From contig NZ_LHVK01000015.1 in the NCBI RefSeq assembly GCF_001269905.1, positions 248,001-312,000 of the forward strand: DNA of 64,000 bases. Reading direction: 5' to 3'. Shown piece by piece: positions 1 to 8,518 of this stretch. Numbering within the stretch: the first letter of the stretch is position 1; every line of letters starts with the position of its first letter. Made by a program: the position numbers and the translations under genes. The stretch is from Pseudomonas corrugata (GTDB lineage Bacteria; Pseudomonadota; Gammaproteobacteria; Pseudomonadales; Pseudomonadaceae). The notes beneath the pieces are model-generated. The model was not told where the DNA came from. It did not search any database and saw only the letters and a list, made by a program, of their open reading frames with translations.

Positions 1-1
1 C

Positions 2-1399
2 GCCCTGCCGCCCCTGGCCGCATTGGGTCGGGTGCCGCCGTTGCGCGTATTGCGCCGGGACATGCTGCCCATCCCGTCCAGCACCTGGGCAGTCTATGGT
101 GCCGCGCTGGGTGCCCTTGGCCTGATCATGTGGCGCCTGAGCCTGGACCTGGTGCTGACCTTCGCCCTGCTCGGCGGCGGTGTCGTCGCCGCGCTGGTGC
201 TCGGCGGCCTGCTGTTGCTGCTGCTCCAGAGCCTGCGCCGGATGCTCGCCCGCGCATCCCTGCCCTGGCGGCTGGGGCTTGGCCAGTTGTTGCGCCACCC
301 CCTTGCAGCGGCCGGCCAGGCGTTGGCATTCGGCCTGATCCTGTTGTCCATGGCGTTGATCGCACTGTTACGCGGTGAATTACTGGATACCTGGCAAAAC
401 CAGCTGCCGAAAAACGCCCCCAATTACTTCGCCCTGAACATCCTGCCCAATGACAAGCAGGCCTTCACCGACAAACTGTTGCAGTTGTCGGCACAGTCGG
501 CCCCGCTCTATCCCGTGGTACCAGGGCGCCTCATCAGCATCAACGGCGAGCCGGCCAGGGAGTTCGTCACCAAGGATTCGGCCGGGGACCGGGCACTGCA
601 GCGCGACCTGAGCCTGACCTGGGCCGCGGACCTGCCGGAAGGAAACGTTGTCACCGCCGGGAACTGGTGGCCGCAGCAGCCACCGGACGATATACCGGGG
701 GTTTCGGTAGAAGGCAAAGTGGCCGAGAACCTTCAGATCAAACTCGGCGACCGGCTGGTGTTCAGCGTGGGAGGCGTCAACCGCGAAGCGAAGGTCACCA
801 GCCTGCGGGAGATCAACTGGGACAACTTCCAACCCAACTTCTTCATGATCTTCCAACCCGGCACCTTGAAGGACCTGCCGGCCACTTACCTCACCAGCTT
901 CTACCTGGCCGCCGGTCACGACCAGCAGATTGTCGACCTGTCCCGGGCCTTCCCGGCGGTCACAATCCTGCAGGTCGAAGCCTTGCTGCAACAACTGCGC
1001 AGCATTCTGGCCCAGGTGACCCTGGCCGTGGAGTACGTGCTGCTGTTTGTGCTGGCGGCAGGGATGGCCGTGCTGTTCTCCGGCCTGCAGGCCACCCTTG
1101 ATGAACGGATTCGCCAAGGCGCGTTATTGCGTGCCCTGGGGGCCGAGCGCCCCTTGCTGGTCAAGGCTCGACGCATCGAGTTCGGCCTGTTGGGTGCGGT
1201 CAGCGGGTTGCTGGCGGCCCTGGGTTCGGAACTGGTCAGCCTGGTGCTCTACCGCTTTGCCTTCGACCTGCCCTGGCATCCGCATCCATGGTTGCTGATG
1301 TTGCCGCTGGTGGGCGCGTTACTGATCGGCGCTGCGGGGGTGTTCGGTACCCGACGGGCACTCAACGCCAGCCCGCTGACAGTGTTGCGCGAGGGTTGA
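2..1399 (+). CDS. FtsX-like ABC transporter permease, 5' truncated by window
   Basis: The open frame runs from the window edge, so the true start lies upstream; about 465 C-terminal residues are visible. Two hydrophobic segments lie near residues 30-80 and another near 100-125. A soluble, presumably periplasmic domain of about 200 residues follows, then the C-terminal FtsX core: one helix, a DERIRQGALLRALGA loop, and two more helices ending in SPLTVLREG. This is the layout of the large YbbP-type permeases (about 830 residues), which pair with a small YbbA-type ATPase and often sit next to a TesA-type lysophospholipase. Those partners would lie outside the window. The substrate is not known from the sequence. 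greB follows 34 bp downstream on the same strand. Confidence 0.85.
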   Translation, partial: ALPPLAALGRVPPLRVLRRDMLPIPSSTWAVYGAALGALGLIMWRLSLDLVLTFALLGGGVVAALVLGGLLLLLLQSLRRMLARASLPWRLGLGQLLRHPLAAAGQALAFGLILLSMALIALLRGELLDTWQNQLPKNAPNYFALNILPNDKQAFTDKLLQLSAQSAPLYPVVPGRLISINGEPAREFVTKDSAGDRALQRDLSLTWAADLPEGNVVTAGNWWPQQPPDDIPGVSVEGKVAENLQIKLGDRLVFSVGGVNREAKVTSLREINWDNFQPNFFMIFQPGTLKDLPATYLTSFYLAAGHDQQIVDLSRAFPAVTILQVEALLQQLRSILAQVTLAVEYVLLFVLAAGMAVLFSGLQATLDERIRQGALLRALGAERPLLVKARRIEFGLLGAVSGLLAALGSELVSLVLYRFAFDLPWHPHPWLLMLPLVGALLIGAAGVFGTRRALNASPLTVLREG

Positions 1400-1433
1400 T
1401 AGACTTCCGTCCTCACCCATCAAAGAAGTTGCC

Positions 1434-1931
1434 ATGAGCCGTTATCGCCCACCTCGCACCGCTGGCACCGCGCTGATCACCCCCGAGGGCGAGGCGCGGA
1501 TGCGCGCTGAATTCCATGAGCTTTGGCATGTGCGCCGCCCCCAAGTGACCCAGGCTGTCAGCGAGGCAGCGGCCCAGGGTGATCGGTCGGAAAATGCCGA
1601 ATACACCTACGGCAAGAAAATGCTGCGGGAAATCGACAGCCGCGTCCGTTTCCTTACCAAGCGCCTCGAAGCCCTCAAAGTCGTGAGCGAAAAACCCAGC
1701 GATCCCAACAAGGTGTATTTCGGCGCCTGGGTCACGGTCGAAGATGAGGACGGCAACGAGGCCCGCTATCGCATCGTCGGGCCTGACGAGCTGGATCTGA
1801 AACAGAACCTGATCAGTATCGACTCGCCACTGGCGCGGGCGCTGATTGGCAAGGCATTGGATGCTGAAGTCAGGGTGCAGACACCGACAGGCGAGAAGCG
1901 GGTGTATGTCGTGGACATCACCTATCCATAA
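1434..1931 (+). CDS. greB: Transcription elongation factor GreB
   Basis: A 165-residue protein of normal GreB length. It rescues backtracked RNA polymerase by stimulating cleavage of the 3' end of the nascent RNA. The N-terminal half is the coiled-coil hairpin; its tip carries acidic residues in GDRSENAEYTYGKK (Asp50 and Glu53), the Mg-coordinating pair of the family. The C-terminal half is the FKBP-like domain (NKVYFGAWVTVEDEDG onwards). The basic, Pro-containing start MSRYRPP is typical of GreB rather than GreA. The start is preceded by a weak AAAGAAG ribosome site. It follows the permease by 34 bp and may be cotranscribed with it. Confidence 0.95.
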   Translation: MSRYRPPRTAGTALITPEGEARMRAEFHELWHVRRPQVTQAVSEAAAQGDRSENAEYTYGKKMLREIDSRVRFLTKRLEALKVVSEKPSDPNKVYFGAWVTVEDEDGNEARYRIVGPDELDLKQNLISIDSPLARALIGKALDAEVRVQTPTGEKRVYVVDITYP

Positions 1932-2063
1932 CCCGGCTGATAAAGGCCGCCTCGAAACATCCCAGCAAACTTGAAGCTTTGACAAGATGACAGCGCTGCG
2001 CAAAATGACCGCGCGCGCTGTCTCGCGCCTTTCGCTCAGAACATTATTCAAGGATGAATAATC

Positions 2064-2951
2064 ATGAAGGCTACTCACCATGGATTGGACAGTTGGATGT
2101 ACAACACCCCTCAGTTATGCAAACTGCGTATCGACGAACTTATTCTGCCCGGCACCCATGACTCCGGCGCAGACAAAAAAGCGCCAAATCCCACTTTGCC
2201 TCAGGAAAAGACCCAGGACGTGCCGATCATCGAACAGATCCTGGCAGGCTTTCGTGTGCTCGACCTGCGCGTGGTCTTCTCCGCCAACGCTCCCATCGGC
2301 AGCGACAAACGCTTCCAGCTGTTTCACCTCGCCTCCTCCGGACGTACGGTGGGTGGCGACGTTCTGGCGCCGTTGAATGATTTTTACGATGATCCCGACC
2401 ACAAGGCGGCGAGGGCAAAGGAAATCGTTATCCTGAACTTTCATAAATTCAAGCATTTCAACCGAGCCATCCATCAGGAGTTGCACAGCCTGATCGATTC
2501 AAAAATCGGACAACGGCTGCTCCCCCGGAACTGGCGGCGTTCAACGCTGGAAGAGATATGGACCCATCGTCCGGAGAGGACCGTTGTAATTTCCTACAAT
2601 CACCGCGTAAGGGCAAAGTACTGGAAAGGCGTGGAACATCAATGGAGCGGTCAGAACCTGAACACTACCGCAGCCTTGAAAAGATTCATGGATGAGCAAT
2701 CGGCACGGAAGAAACCCGACTTCGTATTGCGCTCGATACAATGCGCCAAATACGTGCTGCCCTTTCATCTTCCAGACGACTTCAGTGAAAAGATAGATGA
2801 GTGGTTCGAGTCCAGGAACAGCAACAGCTATATCCAGCGCTTCCACATCATCAACACAGACTGGTCGACCCGCAGCCGGATTGTATTCAACTGCATGCAC
2901 GCCAACGGACTCAGGGCGATGGCCAAGGCAGACAGCCTCAACGCCGGGTGA
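2064..2951 (+). CDS. PI-PLC-type phosphodiesterase domain protein
   Basis: A 295-residue protein with the hallmarks of the bacterial phosphatidylinositol-specific phospholipase C fold. PGTHDSGAD near residues 29-36 places the first catalytic His at 32. FRVLDLRV (63-70) is the conserved strand after it. A second His lies in FQLFHLASSG (His88), followed by KEIVILNFHKF. An AAGGATG ribosome site precedes the ATG. No signal peptide is seen, so it may act in the cytoplasm or leave by another route. The gene stands alone: greB is 130 bp upstream, and the convergent small gene downstream overlaps its last 14 bp. The family cleaves phosphodiester bonds of phosphatidylinositol-like lipids; the actual substrate here is unknown. 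Confidence 0.8.
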   Translation: MKATHHGLDSWMYNTPQLCKLRIDELILPGTHDSGADKKAPNPTLPQEKTQDVPIIEQILAGFRVLDLRVVFSANAPIGSDKRFQLFHLASSGRTVGGDVLAPLNDFYDDPDHKAARAKEIVILNFHKFKHFNRAIHQELHSLIDSKIGQRLLPRNWRRSTLEEIWTHRPERTVVISYNHRVRAKYWKGVEHQWSGQNLNTTAALKRFMDEQSARKKPDFVLRSIQCAKYVLPFHLPDDFSEKIDEWFESRNSNSYIQRFHIINTDWSTRSRIVFNCMHANGLRAMAKADSLNAG

Positions 2952-3246
2952 TCAGCCCTTGCCGCGCCACACGGGTCAACTGCCGGATCATTTCAGGGGC
3001 ATCCGCAGCGCTGGGCGACTGAATGACCGCCAGATCGAAGCTGTCGTTGGCGAAACGTGCCAGGGACTCGCCATCTTCGACAAACTGGATCAGGAATGCA
3101 GCGGGCCCGTGACTGCGCCGCGGCCAGCCATCGAGATAACGCAACAGCGTTGGCTGATGGGTACCGCCCAAAAGGATTTTTGGATTGCGCTGCAGGAGGC
3201 TCGCCGTGATCGGCGCAAGACGTACAAGGGGACTGGGTGCGTTCAT
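2938..3246 (-). CDS. Conserved hypothetical protein, methyltransferase-fold-like fragment
   Basis: A 102-residue protein starting MNAPSPLVRLAP, with GAGG about 14 nt upstream of the ATG. It has no signal peptide or membrane segment. The stretch FDLAVIQSPS...APEMIRQLTRVARQGLI resembles the second half of a class I SAM-dependent methyltransferase Rossmann fold (motifs IV-V), but the glycine-rich SAM-binding motif I is missing, so activity is doubtful. An upstream in-frame TTG would add 17 residues; I prefer the ATG. It converges on the PI-PLC gene with a 14-bp overlap of the two stop-proximal ends. It could be a degenerate methyltransferase or an unrelated small protein. Confidence 0.55.
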   Translation of the reverse strand: MNAPSPLVRLAPITASLLQRNPKILLGGTHQPTLLRYLDGWPRRSHGPAAFLIQFVEDGESLARFANDSFDLAVIQSPSAADAPEMIRQLTRVARQGLITRR

Positions 3247-3450
3247 CGTGTCGTGTCTCTGCCTCAAAAAGTCTGCATGGCAGGTGAGAGGCAACACCGA
3301 ACCAGCGCTTTAGCGGTATTTCGAAGCCTGTTCCAGGCTTCTGACGGTAACTGGATGAGTCACCTGGCGCCCCGCAAGTAGCTGTTTAAATCGGCGCATG
3401 AGCAGCATCCTAGAGAAGCCAACCGGCCAGTGTCAAGAATCTGCACTCAC

Positions 3451-3477
3451 AAAAAAGGCCCGTACCAGACGGGCCTT
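3451..3477 (-). terminator. Rho-independent terminator of the DoxX gene
   Basis: On the minus strand the sequence reads AAGGCCCGT, a 5-nt loop, ACGGGCCTT, then TTTTTG. This 9-bp GC-rich stem with a T run sits 20 bp after the doxX-family stop codon. Confidence 0.85.
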
Positions 3478-3496
3478 CGATGGTTCGACTCAGTGA

Positions 3497-3931
3497 TCAG
3501 CCGGCGATGGCACGATCGACCGACAGCTTGCCAGCCCCCTCGATCAACACCGCAATGCTCGCGGCCAGCAACGCCAGGGCAAACTCATAACCGTTGTTCG
3601 CCATGAACAGACCGTTGCCGATGTGCACGGAGAAAATAGCTACCAGGGACAGGAAGGCCAGCCCCAATGCCGCCGGACGCGCCAGCAGGCCCACGATCAA
3701 GGCCAACCCGGCAAAAAACTCGGTGCCACCGGCCAATGTGGCCATCACGTAGCCGGGTGTCAGGCCGATGCTTTCCATCCACTGCGCGGTACCCGCCAGC
3801 CCATAGCCACCGAACATACCGAAGAGTTTCTGCGAGCCGTGAGCAGCGAAAATGACACCGACGGCGATGCGCAGCACGGTCAGACCGTAGCCGGCACGGG
3901 TAGACAGGATTTTGTTGATGAAGGAGCTCAT
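3497..3931 (-). CDS. DoxX family integral membrane protein
   Basis: A 144-residue protein with four hydrophobic segments and the DoxX signature: an N-terminal helix with VIFAAHGSQKLFG, then FFAGLALIVGLLARPAALGLAFLSLVA. Relatives (DoxX, YphA, CatD-like proteins) are small quinone- or redox-associated membrane proteins of poorly defined function, often induced by oxidative or electrophile stress. The ATG is preceded by AAGGAAATGAACCT. The gene is monocistronic, with its own terminator downstream and an AT-rich promoter region upstream (3932-4030) next to the convergent-facing end of the lytic transglycosylase gene. Confidence 0.88.
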   Translation of the reverse strand: MSSFINKILSTRAGYGLTVLRIAVGVIFAAHGSQKLFGMFGGYGLAGTAQWMESIGLTPGYVMATLAGGTEFFAGLALIVGLLARPAALGLAFLSLVAIFSVHIGNGLFMANNGYEFALALLAASIAVLIEGAGKLSVDRAIAG

Positions 3932-4030
3932 AGGTTCATTTCCTTGGAATGTGTGGGTTGGTCGCCATATTAATCAGTTAAATCCATATGAAAAGCGCAA
4001 AAAGTCCGCCATACAAATCTACTTATTCGA

Positions 4031-5452
4031 TCACTTACGCACTACAACCTTCTGATCCTTCGGTTCCAACGACTCCCGCTCCCGATCAAACGCCAGATAG
4101 TATTTGTTCACACTATTAACGTAGCTGACGGCGCCCATTCCTACCTGCTCCATGGCAATGCGTTCGACCTGGAAAAACCATTGGTTGGGATTCAACCCTC
4201 GCCGCCGCGCCTCGGCACGCATGCCCTGAACACGCTCGGGCCCCATGTTGTAGGCAGCCAGCACAAAGGCCATGCGCTCGCGCTCGTTAAGCTTTGGGCT
4301 GGAGAAAAACTTGCGACGGATCATGGCCAGGTACCTGGCACCGGCCTGGACATTGGCATCCAGGTTCTGAATATTGCCAACGCCGACTCGTTGGGCCGCC
4401 GCCGGAGTGATCTGCATCAGCCCGGTGGGGCCGCTGCCGCTGCGGGCGCCGGGCTGCAGGGCGGACTCCTTGAAGGCCAGGGCCGCCAGGTTGAGCCAGT
4501 CCATGTCCTGAGCTTCGGCGTGTTTTTGCAGCACAGGGCGCAGTTTCTCCAGCCGCTGGCGGTCGGCCCGGGCCAGCGGATAATGAACCTGGTACAAACG
4601 GCGGTAGATGCGCAGGAAAGCAGCATCCTCGTTGGACGGTGCCTTGTAGGTCGTCAGGAATCCGTTGATGCTCGCCCGCAGCATGGCGGCGTCGCGGCGA
4701 ACGAACCAGTGTTCGTTATCCGGCTCACCGATCAGCAACTGCCGGTCGAAACGCAACTTGGGCAGGATCTTGCCCCAACGCTCGGCGATGGGTTGCTCGA
4801 CAATGGTCAGATGGAAAATGCCGCCCTGGACCATTTCCAGCACATCCTCCACCGCCAGGGTGGGGTCGACCCATTCGATTTTCACCGGCGGTAACTTGAG
4901 CAACGCCAGCTTCTGGTTGATCTGGCCCACCGCGTCCCCCGCCGCACTGCCGTTGGGCAACGCCAGAGTCTTGCCGGACAACTGCTCCACCCGCGTGTAG
5001 CGTTTCTCCCCCTTGATGCCTACCAGCATCAAGGGCACGTCGCGGCGAATCGGATCGCTGGCACTGACCGCATGACTGGGCAAGGGCTCGAGCAATTCCC
5101 CCGGTGCCACAAGGTCGCCCTCTGCGCGCTGCAAGGCACCGAGTAGCTGGTCCTTGGCTTTGGGAATGATCTTGAGGGTGATTTCCTGGCCATCCCGGGC
5201 ATGGCCGTTGAGGTACTGTTCGAACGCCCGCAACCGATGGTATTCGACGCCGATGGGTTGCCCCTGGACTTCACCGGAACTGTTGCGGCTCTGATTGACC
5301 AATACTTTCAGCACGCGACTGCTGCGGATCTGCGCCAAGTCACGCACCGTCCCAGGCGCCACCGCCTGCACCGGGCCAGGCAGCCGCGCCTCGGCCGGCA
5401 TCGGCAGCAGCAGCGAACAACACAGCAGTAGCAACGCCTGGGGACGTGTCAT
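4031..5452 (-). CDS. MltF-like membrane-bound lytic transglycosylase (SBP3 + SLT domains)
   Basis: A 473-residue protein. The ATG at MTRPQALLL is chosen because GGAGAG lies 5 nt before it and it begins a signal peptide ending near PAEA; the upstream in-frame extension is not hydrophobic or secretory. Residues about 45-290 resemble a periplasmic solute-binding (SBP_bac_3) domain. Residues about 310-460 are a family 1 lytic transglycosylase with AALAFKESALQ (catalytic Glu329), SGPTGLMQITP and AAYNMGPERV. This is the MltF layout; the enzyme cleaves the MurNAc-GlcNAc bond of peptidoglycan, giving 1,6-anhydroMurNAc ends. The canonical mltF may lie elsewhere, so this could be a paralogue. It is divergent from tatD. 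Confidence 0.88.
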   Translation of the reverse strand: MTRPQALLLLCCSLLLPMPAEARLPGPVQAVAPGTVRDLAQIRSSRVLKVLVNQSRNSSGEVQGQPIGVEYHRLRAFEQYLNGHARDGQEITLKIIPKAKDQLLGALQRAEGDLVAPGELLEPLPSHAVSASDPIRRDVPLMLVGIKGEKRYTRVEQLSGKTLALPNGSAAGDAVGQINQKLALLKLPPVKIEWVDPTLAVEDVLEMVQGGIFHLTIVEQPIAERWGKILPKLRFDRQLLIGEPDNEHWFVRRDAAMLRASINGFLTTYKAPSNEDAAFLRIYRRLYQVHYPLARADRQRLEKLRPVLQKHAEAQDMDWLNLAALAFKESALQPGARSGSGPTGLMQITPAAAQRVGVGNIQNLDANVQAGARYLAMIRRKFFSSPKLNERERMAFVLAAYNMGPERVQGMRAEARRRGLNPNQWFFQVERIAMEQVGMGAVSYVNSVNKYYLAFDRERESLEPKDQKVVVRK

Positions 5453-5688
5453 CCACTCTCCGGAAGGGATACCGCGACCCGCCTTCTTGAAAAACGAGGC
5501 TTGGGCCGACAGAAACAGAGCACCTTGGGGCGCTGAAAAGTGCGAAAGACTGGCACAGTGATGGCTTTTATACCAATCCGACCTGTCTCGTGGCCTCAAC
5601 AGACAGCCTCAACTCGTTGTAGTTCTTGGCTTTTCTTATAAATCTACAGCTCTGATATGCTTTCCGGCCTTTGGGCCGAGGTAGCACC

Positions 5689-6495
5689 ATGCAACTCATC
5701 GATATCGGCGTCAACCTGACCAACCCCAGTTTCACCGATAAACACCAGGCGGTGCTTGAGCGCGCCTATGAAGCAGGGGTCTGCCAACTGATCCTGACCG
5801 GCACCAGCATCGAGGGCAGCGAACAGGCTCTCGAACTGTGTCAACAGCTGGACGAGACCGGCAAGCGCCTGTTCTCCACCGCCGGCATCCATCCCCACAG
5901 CGCCAGCGACTGGACCACCGACAGCGCCAGGCATCTCAAGGACCTGCTGGGGCAAGATCACGTCCGTGCCGTGGGAGAATGCGGACTGGATTTCAACCGG
6001 GACTTCTCCCCTCGTCCGCAGCAGGAGAAGGTGCTGGAAGAACACCTCGCCCTCGCGGCGGAGCTGCAACTTCCGGTCTTTCTTCACGAACGCGATGCCG
6101 ACCAGCGCTTGCTGGAGATCCTGCGGGACTTCCGCGACCGTCTGCCGGCCGCAGTGGTGCATTGCTTTACCGGTGAGAAAAAGGCGCTGTTCAGCTACCT
6201 TGACCTGGACCTGCACATCGGTATCACCGGCTGGATCTGCGATGAGCGCCGGGGCACGCATTTGCACCCCTTGGTACGCGAGATCCCTCGCGGCCGGCTG
6301 ATGCTCGAAAGCGATGCGCCCTACCTGCTGCCCCGCACCCTGCGCCCCAAACCCAAGAACGGTCGCAACGAGCCGGCCTTCCTGACGGAGGTTTTGCGGG
6401 AAATCGCCTTGCATCGGGGCGAGACCCAAGAAGACCTGGCCGCTCACAGCACAGCGTGCGCGCGGGCGTTTTTCGGGCTGCCCGCGATCTCCTGA
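5689..6495 (+). CDS. tatD: TatD family metal-dependent DNase
   Basis: A 268-residue TIM-barrel hydrolase. It starts MQLIDIGVNLTN, the form seen in TatD proper rather than YcfH/YjjV. Metal-site and family motifs follow in order: TAGIHPHSA, VGECGLDFNRDF, FLHERDA, VVHCFTGE and LESDAPYLLP. TatD enzymes are 3'-5' exonucleases acting on DNA (and RNA), linked to repair of oxidative damage. An earlier in-frame ATG 6 codons upstream is rejected because GAGG lies 6 nt before the chosen ATG. The gene is divergent from the transglycosylase and followed by a REPIN. Confidence 0.93.
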   Translation: MQLIDIGVNLTNPSFTDKHQAVLERAYEAGVCQLILTGTSIEGSEQALELCQQLDETGKRLFSTAGIHPHSASDWTTDSARHLKDLLGQDHVRAVGECGLDFNRDFSPRPQQEKVLEEHLALAAELQLPVFLHERDADQRLLEILRDFRDRLPAAVVHCFTGEKKALFSYLDLDLHIGITGWICDERRGTHLHPLVREIPRGRLMLESDAPYLLPRTLRPKPKNGRNEPAFLTEVLREIALHRGETQEDLAAHSTACARAFFGLPAIS

Positions 6496-6510
6496 GCCGC
6501 CCAAATCCCT

Positions 6511-6595
6511 TGTGGGAGCCTGCTCGCGATAGCAGTGAATCAGCTTGCAAGTCAGTGGCTGGCACTCCGCTATCGCGATCAGGCTCGCTCCCACA
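6511..6595. repeat. REPIN (inverted REP pair, GAGCCTGCTCGCGAT type)
   Basis: Outer arms read TGTGGGAGCCTGCTCGCGATAG and its inverted partner CTATCGCGATCAGGCTCGCTCCCACA, with about 35 bp between them. The left arm lacks the usual GAG duplication. It lies between tatD and the chemoreceptor gene. Confidence 0.9.
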
Positions 6596-6635
6596 GGGAA
6601 TCCGGGCCAGCCCATGGTTCCTAGCATCAGGTCTG

Positions 6636-6649
6636 TTGACCCACATCAA
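6636..6649 (+). promoter_or_regulatory. ANR/DNR-type (FNR family) binding site
   Basis: The sequence TTGAC-CCAC-ATCAA matches the FNR/ANR consensus TTGAT-N4-ATCAA at 9 of 10 positions. A -10-like CATAAT lies at 6676-6681, so the box centre falls about 41-46 bp upstream of the implied transcription start, the class II activator position. The chemoreceptor gene begins at 6725. Confidence 0.6.
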
Positions 6650-6724
6650 CACTCCACCTCCCGGGATAGCGGCAACATAATGGCACCTTGCCAAAACTGT
6701 TTCCGCTATCAGAGAAGACCTTCC

Positions 6725-8206
6725 ATGGGTGCCTGGCTTAGCAATATCTCGCTGAAATACAAATTCTGGGCGGTCAACGCGGTCGCCTTTGTAACCACCT
6801 TGCTGCTCGTGCTCTATGCACTGCAGCTTGAACAACAGGCCCGCAATGATGCGGCCCGGGTGAATGCCCAGGCCCAGGCGCGCCTGCTCAGCGCCTGGCC
6901 GGTCGGTCAGCCGTTGCCCAAGGCCGAGAATCTGCTGTCTTTCCAGCAAGGCCAGATGCCTACATTCAATAATCAATCGTTGCCTTCACTGGCGCAGGCG
7001 CAGGGCTGGGTCGATCTCGATATCAAGCCACTAGTCGGCAATCAACCGTTATTGGGTGCAGAAGTGATCCGACGCGGCGACGGTCAACAACTCGCCGTCC
7101 TGGCCCAGGGTGCAAGCCTGAGCCAGGTGTTCGGCGAGCGTTTCAGCCAATACGCCGCAGCAGTGTTCGTATTGATGCTTGCCATGCTGGGTGCGTCGCA
7201 ATTGTTGATCCGCTTCCTGTTGAGCCAGCTCAACACGCTGAAGGACGTGATGCTGCATGTGGAGAAAACCGGCGATCTGTCCGCCCGCGTACCCCTGGCC
7301 TGCGAGGACGAAGTGGGACAGATGGCCGCCGCATTCAATGCCATGCAAGCCGGTTATCAACGGGTAGTCGATACCGTGGCCAGCACCGCCCGGCAACTGG
7401 ACAGCGGCGCGGCGCGATTGGCCTCGAGCATGAGCGAGGTTCGCCACGGCATGCTTGGGCAGCAGAGCGAAACCGATCAGGCGGCGACGGCGATCAATGA
7501 GATGTCCGCCACGGTGTATCACATCGCCCAGCATGCCGGCGCCACTCGCGACCTTTCGAAAACCGCCGACACCCTGGCTGGTAATGGTCGCGACGTGGTC
7601 AATCGTGTGGAACAGTCAATCACCGGCCTCTCCTCCGGGGTGCAGCAGACCGCCGAAATGATCCAGCGCCTGGCCGAAGACAGCCAGAAGATCAACAGCG
7701 TGGTCAGTGTGATCCACAGCATCGCGGAGCAAACCAACCTGTTGGCCCTCAACGCAGCCATCGAAGCGGCACGGGCCGGGGAAATGGGCCGGGGGTTTGC
7801 CGTGGTAGCCGACGAGGTACGCAATCTCGCCAAACGGGTACAAACCTCAACGGATGAAATCACCACCATGGTCTCGGCCCTGCAGGCGGGCACCCAGGAC
7901 GCGGTGGACTTCATGCAGGAAAGTTCCTACAAGGCCGACGATTGCGTACAACAGGCCCGCGAGGCCGGCGAGGCGCTGGAGCAGATCACCGGGGCGGTGG
8001 CCCAGATGCGCGAGAGCAACACCCAGATCGCCGTCGCGGCCGAGCAGCAAAGCCAGGTTGCCGAGGAAATGAACCGGGCGGTGGTTAGTATTCGCGACGT
8101 GACCGAAAACACCGTACGCCAGACTGTGGACTCGGCCACCACCAGTCATGAACTGGCGACCCTGGCGGGCGAATTGAGCAAGGCGATCGGGCAGCTCAGA
8201 CTCTGA
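6725..8206 (+). CDS. Methyl-accepting chemotaxis protein
   Basis: A 493-residue chemoreceptor. TM1 is near residues 13-33 (FWAVNAVAFVTTLLLVLYAL). A short sensory region of about 100 residues follows, then TM2 near 140-163, a HAMP domain, and the long cytoplasmic coiled-coil signalling domain. The hairpin tip is SIAEQTNLLALNAAIEAARA and GEMGRGFAVVADEVRNLAKR, which binds CheA/CheW. The start MGAWLSN is preferred because the extension upstream runs back into the REPIN. The periplasmic domain is smaller than a dCache domain and I cannot assign a ligand. An ANR-type box upstream suggests induction at low oxygen, which would fit a role in energy or oxygen taxis; that is inference. Confidence 0.92.
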   Translation: MGAWLSNISLKYKFWAVNAVAFVTTLLLVLYALQLEQQARNDAARVNAQAQARLLSAWPVGQPLPKAENLLSFQQGQMPTFNNQSLPSLAQAQGWVDLDIKPLVGNQPLLGAEVIRRGDGQQLAVLAQGASLSQVFGERFSQYAAAVFVLMLAMLGASQLLIRFLLSQLNTLKDVMLHVEKTGDLSARVPLACEDEVGQMAAAFNAMQAGYQRVVDTVASTARQLDSGAARLASSMSEVRHGMLGQQSETDQAATAINEMSATVYHIAQHAGATRDLSKTADTLAGNGRDVVNRVEQSITGLSSGVQQTAEMIQRLAEDSQKINSVVSVIHSIAEQTNLLALNAAIEAARAGEMGRGFAVVADEVRNLAKRVQTSTDEITTMVSALQAGTQDAVDFMQESSYKADDCVQQAREAGEALEQITGAVAQMRESNTQIAVAAEQQSQVAEEMNRAVVSIRDVTENTVRQTVDSATTSHELATLAGELSKAIGQLRL

Positions 8207-8210
8207 AACC

Positions 8211-8404
8211 GCCATCGCGGGCAAGCCTTGCTCCCACAGGTCCATGTGTGCTTTGTGGGAGCAAGGCTTGGCCCTCACAGGTCCATGCGTGCTTTGTGGG
8301 AGCAAGGCTTGGCCCTCACAGGTCCATGCGTGCTTTGTGGGAGCAAGGCTTGGCCCTCACAGGTCCATGCGTGCTTTGTGGGAGCAAGGCTTGCCCGCGA
8401 TGGC
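8211..8404. repeat. REPIN with internal 41-bp tandem expansion
   Basis: The left REP arm (GCCATCGCGGGCAAGCCTTG... type, 8211-8238) and the right arm (8377-8404) flank three further units starting at 8254, 8295 and 8336, spaced exactly 41 bp. Each unit contains TGTGGGAGCAAGGCTTGG, then CCCTCACAGGTCCATGCG. The period is not a multiple of three and the apparent reading frames across it are not genes. This fills most of the 312-bp gap between the chemoreceptor and the next gene. Confidence 0.92.
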
Positions 8405-8518
8405 TTCATCCGAGAACTGACTCTGACTCTATCGCTCCCATAGCCAACCGCGATTCGCCGCCCTGCCCCGCCATGCCTATTCTTGTATCAACAGATGTCA
8501 GGCATAAGGAGCAGCATC

